DNA of 55,271 nucleotides from a virus, in IMG/VR virus record IMGVR_UViG_3300046804_000671, positions 1 to 55,271 of that record; one strand, written 5' to 3'. The notes below the pieces were generated by a model. It did no database searches. It saw nothing but the letters and a program-made list of their open reading frames with translations, and was not told the DNA's origin. Below are positions 25,301-33,867 of the stretch, in pieces (the first letter of the stretch is position 1; every line of letters begins with the position of its first letter). Made by a program: the position numbers and the translations under genes.

Positions 25301-28300
25301 AGTGAAGATGGCTCAAGCTCAGGGCGTGTTGCTTGGGCCGGGAAAGATTATCTATGATTATCATTCCAAAGAAAACATCATGAAGGTGTCCGATAACGGT
25401 ATCGGAATGGACGAAGATGTTCTTCGCAAGGCGTTCTTTACTGTATTCGGAAGCGACAAGAAGGGACTTGATCCAAAGGAAAGATCAGGTGGATTTGGTC
25501 TTGCAAAACTTGCTTATCTTCTTGCGGCTGAAGACATCAAAATCAAAACTACAAAGGATGGAGTAACGTATAGAATTCATACTTCTGGTGAAGCCATCAA
25601 GAAGATGTATGAAGATGGAACTGACATTAAGATTGACAAGGAGTCAACTCCCAGCGCGCCAAATGGAACTTCTGTCGAGGTTAAAATTCCCAAGGAATCT
25701 GTCGACAGAATGTCTGGGAATAAAGTTGAGAATTCAGTTTTGTATCCTCGTGTTCTTCATGGACGTAATAGAAAGTTCATCGGCAACGCCAAGTTCTACG
25801 AAAGAGCTTACTGGCAAAGAGATGAAGAGCCTGAAGAGATCAAAGAACTTACAGACCTAAGTGAGTTTGATCCTCCTCAAACAAAAAAGTTTTCATGGGG
25901 AGAAGTTGACGTATATCTTGGCAGGAAGCTTGAAGAAGGCAGCGAACGCGCTCAGGTTTTGAGCGCTGGAGTTTATCAGTTCAATTATTCTATTATGGAT
26001 AATTTTAAGTCTCCAAAGATTAAGTCGATATTCAATGTAAAGCCATACAACACTCCAGCCCCAATTGATCTTGAGGAGTACATCGGAGAAGGAAAGAAAG
26101 AAGGAACATCAACAGCATATCCGTTTACACCTGATAGAGAGAACTTCTCTGAGTTTGTCAAGGGAGACTTGGGGACACTTGAAGCAATTGTCTGGAAGAG
26201 GCATAACGATTTGGTTATGCAGAGCCAAGTCAAGGCGATGTCATCGTTTTATAAGATGAAGCAGTCTAGTGGAGAGTCTGGCGGTGGATTTAGATTCAAG
26301 AGCATTAGCAGCCCAACAAATACCTCAGGCAAGTCAACCCAGTTTGAGAAGGTTGATGTCGGTCTTAGCGACATAGACATTAAAAACAATGTTTTTACTG
26401 GAGACAAGAGTAAATTTCCTTCTTTTGAGCCTTACTTCCACAACAATCTTGACATTGACATTGTAGAAAAGGCCGCTAGCGAACACGGCATCCAGCCAGA
26501 AAGAGCAAGGCAGTTCTTCTTTGAGCTTGGCAAGGTTGTTCATGATTTTTCGTTTAAGAATATTGCTGCTGTTGCTGAGGTAAATCCTGATTATAAGTCA
26601 TATCTCCCCGGAGCGGAAGAAAGAATTGCTGGAATATCACTGGATAAGGATTACGCTGGAGTCAATGCAAGATTCCCACTTTCCGGCATGTACCTAAATC
26701 CTTTCTACACTGAATTCTTTTCATCTAGAAATATCAAACTTACTCCGTCAATAATGGGTCCGTACTGGCTCAGAGTAATGAAACACGAAGCAGCTCATGA
26801 AGTTGCAAGAGGACATAACAATGATTTCTGCGTAGAAGAGGTTGTGCTTGACACACTTCTTCACGACACCGATGGTAAAGCTGGACCAACCATGTCAAAC
26901 CTCATGAAGAGGTTTGAAAAAATCTATTCAGATTATCTAACAGAATATGAGGCGATGAAAGATGTCTACGACAGAGATGATACGAAAAACAATTCTACTT
27001 CCCTCGATGACCAAAGGCTCAGCGAAGGACCCGAACTGGAAGAAGACTCTGGAAGAAAGGCTGTTCGGTCTAGAGATGAGTATGTTTCTGGTAGAGAAAG
27101 ACAAGAGGTCGCGTCCGGAAGACAAGAAGGAAGCGAAGGAGGTTTCTTTGTTCCTAAAGGAATGTCTATCGAAGCTGAAAGCGTCACCGACCAAGGAAGT
27201 GTTCGCCAAAAGAATGGGCCTGTAAAGCAGGCAAGAGTTGGTCCTTCCAATCCTGTGAATATTAATCTTAATACACCTACGCAGGTTGGAAGAAGCAACC
27301 AGATCAACCAGCTTATCATTAACAACAATAGATATCTTTCTCAGCTTACCGCTGAAGAGGGCACTCGCACTTCCCAAACCTACAAAGACTATATCAAGGA
27401 AGTGATTGACCCATTCCATATGCTTGGTAAGGGTGCTGACAAGTTCCGCATTGCTAGGGCGCTTCTTGTCGGAAACATTGCCGAGATGACCAGAAAGGTC
27501 AATGACTACGTCAAGGCTATCGGTGATGCCAAGGGAGACAAGAAGGCTATCTACGATTACCTGACAACAAGAGGTGCCCTGCCTGACCGTATTGGTAATG
27601 CTGAAGCAAGAAGGGCGGCGGTCGCCGTCAAGGATATCATCAACGATATCGGAGACGAGCTTGTCAGGCAGAATCTGATCAGCCAGAACGAAAGAAACCG
27701 CTTCCTTGATTCGTATCTGCCCAGAGTATATCTGGCTTATATCGATAAGAAGCATGTCAGGGGAGGCATCAAGCCTTCTTACCAGTACTACCTTGAGCAT
27801 CGTCAAGACTTGACTGAGGAGGAGAGAACCCGCCTCGGAGAGATTGACGATCCTGCATTCCTTGTTCAGGAAGCTCTGTTCTCTCCGCTCCGTGATCTTG
27901 CCATTCTAAACTTCTTCAAGAAGATCAATGACATTGGACAGGGTCAATGGATCATTGGGATGGATGCAATCAGATATACAAACCCTTCAGGGCATACATA
28001 CCAGAAGTCACTGCCTGAACTGAAGATGTTCAAGCATAGACTTGAAAGCATGATCTCTGATGGAACGGTTGAGCCTTCAAGGGCTGCTGTTGCAAACGAC
28101 GAGCTTGCTCATCTCACTTCGTTCATCAATAACGTCGAGAGCCAGCTTGACGCCAACGTTGACAAGGGAAGATACATTAAGGTTGCCAAGGACCCGAAGA
28201 GATTCGGTCCTTTGGCTGGAGTGTGGCTTGCTCGCCCAATCTACAGAGACATCATGGGAATGGGTTCATTCGTTCCAAACGACATGAGCGCCGTTGCTGC

Positions 28301-29771
28301 CGCGTTCTCTGATGGTGGCCTAATGGCCAAGGCTACCCGCCACTTCAAGGTGGCAAAGGTCGCCATGAATCCTCCTACCATTGTCACAAACATTATCTCC
28401 AATACACTTATGATGCATTTCGCTGATGTGCCAATGCGTCTAATCTTCCCTAGGGTTGCCAGCGTGTTCAAGGAGATTGTTGTAGACAAGAGAGGAAGAT
28501 ACTACGATCTCGTCCATAAGTACGGACTCAAGGAAACAACACTGTCTGAGGTTGAGCTTCACCGTCTGTACGATGAACTCCGCAATAGACAGATTGGTTC
28601 ATCTGGACTCGGCAATGTCATGGGCATGTTCAATGCACTTGGCAGAGCATATGGAAATCTTGAAGACAAGGCCAGCAATATGTACGGCTCAATCGAGACC
28701 GTCTTCAAGGCGGCCGTCATCAAGGATGCCATCGAGCGTCAGGGTCTGTCTGAGGAGCAGGCTGTACTCAAGGCAAACAAGTACCTGTTCGATTACAGCG
28801 AGGTTCATGACTCAGTTAAGGCTCTCAGAAACGTTCCGTTCGGAGCGCCGTTCTTGACTTGGTCCTACAAAATGACTCCGCTGCTCATCGAGACGGCTCT
28901 TACAAAGCCTTGGAAGTTCGCCCCATATGCCATGCTGTTCGCTGGCGTGTCAATGTACGCCTCTGCTGCAATGACTGATGCTGGCGGCGATCCTGAAGAC
29001 AAGGACAAGATGAAAAAGTTCATCTCGCTCAAGGCTGCACAGAACCCAATGCTTCTTGCATACAGCCCAACAGATGCGTTCGATTTCGGCAAGTACATGC
29101 CTTTCAACAACATCTATAAGTTTGCCGACGCTCTTCTTAAGGGTGACTTTGTTGAGGCGTTCAAGGCGTTCGGATTCTTCGGAGGACCAATCGCTGATCT
29201 TGGTGTGGCGTTGCTTGCCAAGAAGGACCCATTCACTGGTAACGATATCTTCCCGAAGGGAGCATCATACGACGAGAAGGTTGCCCTGTCATTCAACTAC
29301 CTTCTCAACTCCTTCACTCCTTCATTCATGAAGGATATGCCTAGGTTCATTGCTGGGCACGGCATCAGCGATACTGAGCTTATCGCTGGCGCTGAGTCTC
29401 CGGTTGTCAACCTGTTGAAGAAGGTGTTTGAAGATCCAACTGGCAAGAAGCCCGGAATGCCTACAAAGGATTACGGTGAAATCTTTGCCAACATCTTTGG
29501 GTTCAATATCTACCATCCGTCATTCGCTCAGTATGCAATGAACCTAAACAAGTTCAACAGAGAGATCGATGACATCAAGACTGGTAGAAGAAACGCATTG
29601 ATGGACCCCACCCTGTCAAAGGGTGAGATCGAAAGCATCAACAAGAAGTATACAAAAATGCTTGAGGAGAAATCCAAGGAACTCCGAGACTTTGTCAAGG
29701 ACTCCAAGATTTCTCCACAAGTTATGGAAGTCATCAGGCAGAGCGTTGAGGGTACAGCGAGGAGCAAATGA
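22344..29771 (+). CDS. Giant polyvalent virion protein: zincin, GHKL ATPase, second zincin
   Basis: This 2475-residue protein starts with short DLSS(L/M)SD repeats. A Gly/Ala membrane-active segment follows at about 139-179. HEIIH (811-815) is a HExxH zincin motif. A GHKL ATPase core comes next: N-box E978..N982, G1 box D1017-N-G-I-G, and G2 box GGFG at 1049-1052. A second zincin follows, HEAAH (1481-1485) with H1491. The C-terminal half resembles large polyvalent-protein domains (LPD38-type PFLTWSYKMTPL near 2168) with a hydrophobic segment near 2192-2211. It is probably injected with the genome and acts in the host. Confidence 0.8.
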   Translation: MDLSSLSDEELMHLYNSGGKKSKDLSSMSDQQLMDLYGRLSPPKPPATRAEEKKAQEEPGVFGRLGKEFSRQTESLISSGRTAYETLTEEDKAAVAHRAEERQKKIAEKYGPERGLAEVQKAYEEKGILPAAGEVLYQVPGAIGSILPTMAGGIVGGLVGGPAGAAIGMGAVSGATQLGTNLERQFEKQANEGKPIDPDVGAAAIGALAQAGLDTAGFMIPFGKAIIAPFSKVASKSGTAAAEKLAAESITKTLAKGTAVGMIAEVPTEVAQQMIERYQAGLDLFSDDALKEYAEIAYKTSISVAPLGGPGRMIEKSGAKAQVAKAAADEEEKKRLAAEETQYVGQRQQEFIQADEARRQQEQAQSEEAAKAAGMGYVPKLEAPPKRAEDSAPAPEERTYPELRGDNFVIVGEKSGNPVQGGFRTMEEAKAASDKFNSLFEESEGRAEEEELKSIRKQHGDLLKALANPDYIPIDKSKLKGSDGWLALKINEHRRNRGADDRTIASNITYPAEIAELNIHNPKELSDRLIEEQYPGVKAKGLTIPALGATARGEALINKHDTIDSIPKRMTKDLKVIAAENGIEVNAGTKPLDVINNLRKISGRDALVKEEEQLGKNRPAIVSAQPDSITRQAREQQIAEERASKDWENSPVRPFSEAVEKQQDRVNKLTEAAEKAKNNKAKVALQKRIDKAQEQLNEAQNNLNEAKKKYGVTEGPYRPAEVIGQQKVQEQSKMKAALKTAFDRMGLTKQGISPQVVDYLANEQGQAQRGAGAVEAEYNPQAKTITFASDIYDPNLSVDQIVDKMMDVLNHEIIHSLKAAGLFTKPEWNILENFVKSGEGKRFLERAKIVYPDLSTEAQIEEAVAEAARAFKAGDFKPVGKPRSLFERIINFFKSIFSTAKTNNTTPDAIFNAIRTGEIGGRKATQDAAKTQPMQSRVGDNGGPPLEEKKNWINVPRLLQFLGSQMYKNDIGQVASKELIQNAFDSVKMAQAQGVLLGPGKIIYDYHSKENIMKVSDNGIGMDEDVLRKAFFTVFGSDKKGLDPKERSGGFGLAKLAYLLAAEDIKIKTTKDGVTYRIHTSGEAIKKMYEDGTDIKIDKESTPSAPNGTSVEVKIPKESVDRMSGNKVENSVLYPRVLHGRNRKFIGNAKFYERAYWQRDEEPEEIKELTDLSEFDPPQTKKFSWGEVDVYLGRKLEEGSERAQVLSAGVYQFNYSIMDNFKSPKIKSIFNVKPYNTPAPIDLEEYIGEGKKEGTSTAYPFTPDRENFSEFVKGDLGTLEAIVWKRHNDLVMQSQVKAMSSFYKMKQSSGESGGGFRFKSISSPTNTSGKSTQFEKVDVGLSDIDIKNNVFTGDKSKFPSFEPYFHNNLDIDIVEKAASEHGIQPERARQFFFELGKVVHDFSFKNIAAVAEVNPDYKSYLPGAEERIAGISLDKDYAGVNARFPLSGMYLNPFYTEFFSSRNIKLTPSIMGPYWLRVMKHEAAHEVARGHNNDFCVEEVVLDTLLHDTDGKAGPTMSNLMKRFEKIYSDYLTEYEAMKDVYDRDDTKNNSTSLDDQRLSEGPELEEDSGRKAVRSRDEYVSGRERQEVASGRQEGSEGGFFVPKGMSIEAESVTDQGSVRQKNGPVKQARVGPSNPVNINLNTPTQVGRSNQINQLIINNNRYLSQLTAEEGTRTSQTYKDYIKEVIDPFHMLGKGADKFRIARALLVGNIAEMTRKVNDYVKAIGDAKGDKKAIYDYLTTRGALPDRIGNAEARRAAVAVKDIINDIGDELVRQNLISQNERNRFLDSYLPRVYLAYIDKKHVRGGIKPSYQYYLEHRQDLTEEERTRLGEIDDPAFLVQEALFSPLRDLAILNFFKKINDIGQGQWIIGMDAIRYTNPSGHTYQKSLPELKMFKHRLESMISDGTVEPSRAAVANDELAHLTSFINNVESQLDANVDKGRYIKVAKDPKRFGPLAGVWLARPIYRDIMGMGSFVPNDMSAVAAAFSDGGLMAKATRHFKVAKVAMNPPTIVTNIISNTLMMHFADVPMRLIFPRVASVFKEIVVDKRGRYYDLVHKYGLKETTLSEVELHRLYDELRNRQIGSSGLGNVMGMFNALGRAYGNLEDKASNMYGSIETVFKAAVIKDAIERQGLSEEQAVLKANKYLFDYSEVHDSVKALRNVPFGAPFLTWSYKMTPLLIETALTKPWKFAPYAMLFAGVSMYASAAMTDAGGDPEDKDKMKKFISLKAAQNPMLLAYSPTDAFDFGKYMPFNNIYKFADALLKGDFVEAFKAFGFFGGPIADLGVALLAKKDPFTGNDIFPKGASYDEKVALSFNYLLNSFTPSFMKDMPRFIAGHGISDTELIAGAESPVVNLLKKVFEDPTGKKPGMPTKDYGEIFANIFGFNIYHPSFAQYAMNLNKFNREIDDIKTGRRNALMDPTLSKGEIESINKKYTKMLEEKSKELRDFVKDSKISPQVMEVIRQSVEGTARSK

Positions 29772-30028
29772 CAGACTTCTCGGATAGATACCAACTGGTA
29801 GACAGGCTTGCATATCAGTTGGGAGACAGAGAAAAGGCTATCAAAATCTTGCAGAGTCGCGGACACCTGATGCCTGATGGAAAGACACTGACTCCAAGCG
29901 GACATGCAAGAAACATGATGACAGCAGAAGAGAGAGCCATTGACAGGGGCGCGAGAAAGTTAAGCACAGACCCATCAAGGCTCATCTACAACAAGAACAA
30001 CAACAGGGTTTACGTCAGGAAGAAGTAA
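29768..30028 (+). CDS. Small basic protein after the polyvalent gene
   Basis: The 86-residue product overlaps the giant gene by ATGA and is the last plus-strand gene of the virion arm. It has two short helices, a GREKAIKILQSRG-like segment and a basic C-terminus with NRVYVRKK. It may package with the polyvalent protein. Function is unknown. Confidence 0.6.
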   Translation: MTDFSDRYQLVDRLAYQLGDREKAIKILQSRGHLMPDGKTLTPSGHARNMMTAEERAIDRGARKLSTDPSRLIYNKNNNRVYVRKK

Positions 30029-30190
30029 CTACAGTTTCTTGTAGGCTCCTGTCTTGTCCCTGACGACAACCTCGCAGCAGTTGACGCAGAACGTCAACTC
30101 TGACCTTCTATCATCCGGCGCATGGAACACATCTGTCTCGCAGAAGTGATCCGTGTGCCGCTTCTTACGCAGCCAGAAAGACCTTTCCAC
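30029..30190 (-). CDS. Small Cys/His protein
   Basis: The proposed 53-residue gene starts at GTG 30190 and overlaps the end of the phosphoesterase gene by 26 bases. It contains HTDHFCETDVFHAP and FCVNCC, possible metal ligands. The longer frame from 30322 runs antiparallel to nothing real but overlaps the phosphoesterase out of frame. It is convergent with the virion arm: its stop abuts the plus-strand stop. No strong terminator is visible at the junction. Confidence 0.45.
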   Translation of the reverse strand: MERSFWLRKKRHTDHFCETDVFHAPDDRRSELTFCVNCCEVVVRDKTGAYKKL

Positions 30191-31253
30191 TTGCCTTGGA
30201 CTTGGTTTCGTCGCAGTAGATTGGCCAGTGGTTCGTGATGCCGTTGTCTTGATGGACAAACCAGAGCGCCTGAATTGGGCGTTCAGGCTTCGCACGTAGC
30301 TTGAGGTGGGCATACTCATCAAATCCTTTCAGGCTTCCGTTGATAATGATCTTCGGAGTAGGGAAGTAGGTGTGCCAGTGACCAAGCACCAGCACATCAT
30401 ACGGCATACCAATAGCAGACTGCGCGTTCCTGATCTTGAAGTCACCGCGCATCACCGGACCAATCAGTCCGATAATACCGTCACCACCGTTGACACCAAG
30501 GTTATCACCATGTGTCAGCAGGAACTTGGTATTATACACAGAGAACATCGCATCGGCCCCATCAGGGATCAAGAACTGGATGTTCGCATTCCCCTTATAA
30601 TGAGTCCTCAGAAGCTGGTACACGATCCAGTCGTAGTTCGTGTACTGCCTGTTCTTGAAGCGCGGCTTCTTGTTTGTGCGTCCATGATTGCCAGCAACGC
30701 CAACAACCCATACCTTGCCAAACTTCGCCAGAAACTTATCAATACCAGCAATAAGATTCTCTAGCAGATCAATAAGAACAGGGCCAGCAGGGACCTCGTT
30801 CGTGATCTCAAGTTCATCATGGATGTCTCCTGACACCATGTCACCACCCAGCATCAGGATAATACCCGGATACTTGGGGTTGACCATGTGTTCGTAGCAC
30901 AGGCTGATGGTCTTATCCACCAGACGGTGGAGACGCTGGCGTGCGATGGTCAGGTTGAACGAGTTCAGGCCATGCACCTGATTGCTCTTCACCACCTCAC
31001 CCCAATGGAAGTCAGACCAGATGGTCATGGGAATGCCGGGAGAGCCAGCATGGGCGGGCTTGGATGTCCAGACCGGAGGCACAGGCTTCCTGTCCTTGAC
31101 GCCAAGGATCAGTTCCTTGACCTTGTCCTCGGACAGAAGACGACCGTGCAAGGAATCAACCTCCTTGGCATAGTCGCGCACAGCAATGCGAAGCTGCTTG
31201 TTCTCAGCAGCCAGCACATTCTCAGCCGACAGGACTTCCTTCACGTTCTTCAC
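30165..31253 (-). CDS. Calcineurin-like metallophosphoesterase
   Basis: This 362-residue protein has all main motifs of the family: DFHWGE (about 82-87), GGDMVSGD (about 136-143), AGNHGR (about 192-197), LLTHGDN and a late LGHWH. It may be a nuclease or nucleotide phosphoesterase with two metal ions. The N-terminal about 50 residues are coiled-coil-like. Start is GTG at 31253 with GGAG 8 bases before it. Confidence 0.8.
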   Translation of the reverse strand: MKNVKEVLSAENVLAAENKQLRIAVRDYAKEVDSLHGRLLSEDKVKELILGVKDRKPVPPVWTSKPAHAGSPGIPMTIWSDFHWGEVVKSNQVHGLNSFNLTIARQRLHRLVDKTISLCYEHMVNPKYPGIILMLGGDMVSGDIHDELEITNEVPAGPVLIDLLENLIAGIDKFLAKFGKVWVVGVAGNHGRTNKKPRFKNRQYTNYDWIVYQLLRTHYKGNANIQFLIPDGADAMFSVYNTKFLLTHGDNLGVNGGDGIIGLIGPVMRGDFKIRNAQSAIGMPYDVLVLGHWHTYFPTPKIIINGSLKGFDEYAHLKLRAKPERPIQALWFVHQDNGITNHWPIYCDETKSKASGKVFLAA

Positions 31254-31302
31254 TTAAGCTTCTCCAGTGCTGCTAGGCCGATGGCTTTAGTAATGGCCTT
31301 GT

Positions 31303-31599
31303 TTAAGCGCCAAGTCTTTTAAGAGTTTCTTTCTTTATTAGGTTCTTTAAGGCAGCTTCAAGCGTCTTACCCTTTGGCATTGCAGGAACAGTTGCTTCAT
31401 AGCAAGGATCATCCTTTGTCATAGAAAGATCTGTGATGGGATCATTGTATGGGGTCCCAAAACACGCACGCCAGTTAGTGGTAAACTTCATGATTGTGAA
31501 GTGACCATCATGATCTCTATCTGCAACTTCTTCTATTTTCTTCAGGAGTTCAAGAATTTTCTTTTCATTCTTGAATGTATCTTTTGTCCTAGGTGCCAA
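31303..31599 (-). CDS. Unknown small phage protein
   Basis: This 98-residue protein has a Lys-rich N-terminal helix, a central GHFTIMKFTTNWRACFGTP segment and a basic C-terminus. Start is TTG at 31599 with AAGGAG 7 bases before it. It lies directly downstream of a structured region that may regulate it. No family recognised. Confidence 0.55.
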   Translation of the reverse strand: MAPRTKDTFKNEKKILELLKKIEEVADRDHDGHFTIMKFTTNWRACFGTPYNDPITDLSMTKDDPCYEATVPAMPKGKTLEAALKNLIKKETLKRLGA

Positions 31600-31782
31600 G
31601 AGACTTCTCCTTGTTTGTTCCGGTTACGACATCCGGAGTAGGCATTCGCCCCTACCGCTTTAATGTGCGTCCTGTGGTAGCCACACAGGATTAGCCTTGT
31701 GATTGTGGGCTAGTCTCTAGACGTAAGCATGCATGTCCGTGGTCTAACTAGCAGCATCCACGTAGCCGTTCCACAATCACAA
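31600..31782 (-). ncRNA. Candidate structured RNA with pseudoknot
   Basis: Read on the minus strand, a 12-bp stem pairs 31771-31782 with 31697-31708. Inside it, 31758-31762 pairs with 31738-31742, and the loop (31747-31752) can pair with 31709-31714, an H-type pseudoknot. Three hairpins follow: 31670-31676/31684-31690, 31638-31642/31651-31655 and 31619-31623/31633-31637. A promoter-like site puts a start near 31780, at the base of the first stem. It could be a free RNA or a leader of the 31303-31599 gene. Confidence 0.5.
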
Positions 31783-31786
31783 AGAC

Positions 31787-31814
31787 ACTCTACACTAGAT
31801 CGAACTAACGTCAA
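31787..31814 (-). promoter_or_regulatory. Candidate sigma70 promoter for the structured RNA
   Basis: On the minus strand TTGACG (31809-31814) is 16 bases from TAGAGT (31787-31792). The -35 matches consensus at 5 of 6, the -10 at 4 of 6. The N16 spacer matches the two other minus-strand promoters at 33840 and 51857. Confidence 0.45.
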
Positions 31815-31822
31815 GAAGAAAA

Positions 31823-31899
31823 TGGTCGGAGTAGCAGGATTCGAACCTACGACCCTCTGCTCCCAAAGCAGATGCTCTACCAAGCTGAGCTACACTCCG
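31823..31899 (-). tRNA. tRNA-Pro (TGG)
   Basis: A full cloverleaf is visible: 7-bp acceptor (CGGAGTG with TACTCCG, one G-U), D-arm GAGC, anticodon loop TTTGGGA with anticodon TGG, T-loop TTCGAAT, discriminator A and an encoded CCA. Confidence 0.95.
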
Positions 31900-31912
31900 T
31901 GCCATTTAGTCT

Positions 31913-33820
31913 TTAAGTGAGGTCCACGACCTCGCATACTCCTGCGGAACACGCAAGGTCTTGCGAACCTGTCGTTCTGTCTCCCTGTTCAAACTTCCCA
32001 AGCTCTCTCCAATCAATAGCCGTAGGCATAGAACTGAGAAGCTTCTCGTAAGTCTCCTTATCGCATTCCTCATAGGGGGCCTGTCTGTATGAGTGGTCTG
32101 AGTGAGGCAGGAACGAGATGCCTGACACTTCATCGAAGTGCTTCCAGACCCACGCACCAACCTCAACCCATTCATGTTCCTTCACCGTCACAGTGATTGA
32201 CGGCTTGTGTTCGCACCAATGACGCTGAATCTTGAGCCAAAGTTCAAGCTGCTCGATGGCACTGAGATCGTTCCGCGTGATGCTTCCTTCCGGAGCCTTG
32301 ATCGGGAAGGAGAACACGGCGGTCGCCTCAGGTTTCATCACATCATCTTCAACCGGGATATTAGCCAGCGACATAAATGTAGTAATTGGGTCCTTCTTGT
32401 CCCCGCGAACGCGCCGAATATAATAAGGGCTGTGACGTGCATGAATACCACTAGCACTATCAACAAGCTGGCTAACCGTACCAGAAGGCTTGACGCAAGT
32501 GACGGCAGTCGATTGATTGATGCCAAGCTTCTCCGAAAGCTTCTTGTTAACAAAGACAGCATGATCTCTCCACGCCTCAAGATGTTCAGCAGGAGCGTCA
32601 TACACAAACTTGCTATCAAGGATGCCAGTCAGCGAGACTCCAAGCAGCCGCTCTTCCTCAGTGTTCTTCTTCCAGATACGACGAAGATAACGGAAGTCAG
32701 TCATGGTTGACTGGATTGTGCCAAGAATAGCGGCGACCTCGACCTTACGCATCATATCGTTATGGTCATCACCGGCACGGCACACCAGTTCAGTCAGGTT
32801 ACAGAACTGGTAAGGACGCAGGATGATCTCGGAGCAGGGGTTGGTTCCCCACTCATGACCACCCTCGCGACGACCGTTCTTTACAGCCTGCTTCTCGGAA
32901 GCTACTCTGTTAAAAATACCACGCTCTCCTGACTTGCTTTGGTAAAGAGCCAGCCATTCCTGCATGAAACTCCCAGTGTCGGGTCTTTCGGTATAACACA
33001 CAGAGTTATTTGCGAGAGCGCGTTGGGGTTCTGTTTCCCACCAAGCTCCTGACTTTGCTTGGCGCATTCTGTCATCGCTAAGGTTAGAAAGAGAAATAAG
33101 AGCAGAACGACGAACCCCGCCCACGACCACAACTTCCGCAACCTTGCAAGCAAGGTCATGGCACTCGATACTTGTGAGTTTTCTTCCCTTTGCATTCTGG
33201 AACAACCTTACTGCAAACTTAAACAAATCAACAAGAGGCTCAGGACCTGAGGCACGACCTCCGAAAGTCTTGAGGCGAGCGCCAGCAGGACGTACCTTAG
33301 ACACATCCCACTTGGGAATGCGACCACCGTACAGCATTGATACAAGTTCGCGGAACGCCTTTGCCCAGCCTTCCTTGCTATCCTCAACTACAATTGTAGT
33401 AGATGATTCATCGAACTGGTCCGAGATCACAGGGAGTTCGTTAACAAATTGACGCTCAACGCTAAACCCAACCCCAGTGCCACACATAAGGATATATAGC
33501 AACTCGTCAAACGCTCGCTGATCATCAATAGGAAGGTAGCTACAATTATACCCAGCCACATTGCAACGCTCCAGAGCAGGGCCAGCCGTCATCATGGCGC
33601 GCATAGACGGCATAACATCAAGGTTGATGATCGATGTGCGAATCTTGTTGAGGGTCTTGGCATCAAAGGAGAAGTCAAAGTTCTCCTTCAGATGATTTGT
33701 AAAGAAACTAATATATCTATCTACAGTCTCCTCCCATGTCTCTCTGCGTTGCTTATCATCAAGATATCGTGCATATCTTGATGCATGGATGAAAGACTGG
33801 TAATCTGTAGGTAGTGACAT
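31913..33820 (-). CDS. Ribonucleoside-triphosphate reductase, adenosylcobalamin-dependent (class II)
   Basis: The 635-residue enzyme reduces ribonucleotides to supply dNTPs. It matches monomeric class II reductases: redox Cys 93 in YNCSY, active-site NPCSE with Cys 329 and Glu 331, and the C-terminal CSAGVC shuttle (Cys 624, Cys 629). B12 must come from the host. The start is 33820, with GGAG 6-7 bases upstream; the ATG at 33841 lies in the promoter -10 and is excluded. Confidence 0.93.
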   Translation of the reverse strand: MSLPTDYQSFIHASRYARYLDDKQRRETWEETVDRYISFFTNHLKENFDFSFDAKTLNKIRTSIINLDVMPSMRAMMTAGPALERCNVAGYNCSYLPIDDQRAFDELLYILMCGTGVGFSVERQFVNELPVISDQFDESSTTIVVEDSKEGWAKAFRELVSMLYGGRIPKWDVSKVRPAGARLKTFGGRASGPEPLVDLFKFAVRLFQNAKGRKLTSIECHDLACKVAEVVVVGGVRRSALISLSNLSDDRMRQAKSGAWWETEPQRALANNSVCYTERPDTGSFMQEWLALYQSKSGERGIFNRVASEKQAVKNGRREGGHEWGTNPCSEIILRPYQFCNLTELVCRAGDDHNDMMRKVEVAAILGTIQSTMTDFRYLRRIWKKNTEEERLLGVSLTGILDSKFVYDAPAEHLEAWRDHAVFVNKKLSEKLGINQSTAVTCVKPSGTVSQLVDSASGIHARHSPYYIRRVRGDKKDPITTFMSLANIPVEDDVMKPEATAVFSFPIKAPEGSITRNDLSAIEQLELWLKIQRHWCEHKPSITVTVKEHEWVEVGAWVWKHFDEVSGISFLPHSDHSYRQAPYEECDKETYEKLLSSMPTAIDWRELGKFEQGDRTTGSQDLACSAGVCEVVDLT

Positions 33821-33839
33821 ATTGATCTCCAAAACCCCC

Positions 33840-33867
33840 ATTATACTAGATGTAGCTTAAATGTCAA
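33840..33867 (-). promoter_or_regulatory. Consensus sigma70 promoter for the reductase
   Basis: On the minus strand a perfect -35 TTGACA (33862-33867) and a perfect -10 TATAAT (33840-33845) are separated by 16 bases. Transcription would start near 33833, just before the reductase ATG. The -35 overlaps the dUTPase stop. Confidence 0.88.

Noticed and set aside
26937-27806. 289-residue antisense frame in the giant gene
   Set aside because: It lies opposite a continuous conserved reading frame and has no motif or start signal.
22344-29771. Prophage integrase or lysogeny module within the window
   Set aside because: No integrase, excisionase, CI-like repressor or att duplication was found, so nothing supports a temperate lifestyle here.
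31254-31302. Short in-frame segment ending at the phosphoesterase start
   Set aside because: An open stretch ends in the overlapping TGA but has no start codon after the preceding in-frame stop.
33820-33841. Upstream ATG at 33841 for the reductase
   Set aside because: It lies in the -10 region of a perfect promoter and has no Shine-Dalgarno; ATG 33820 has GGAG.
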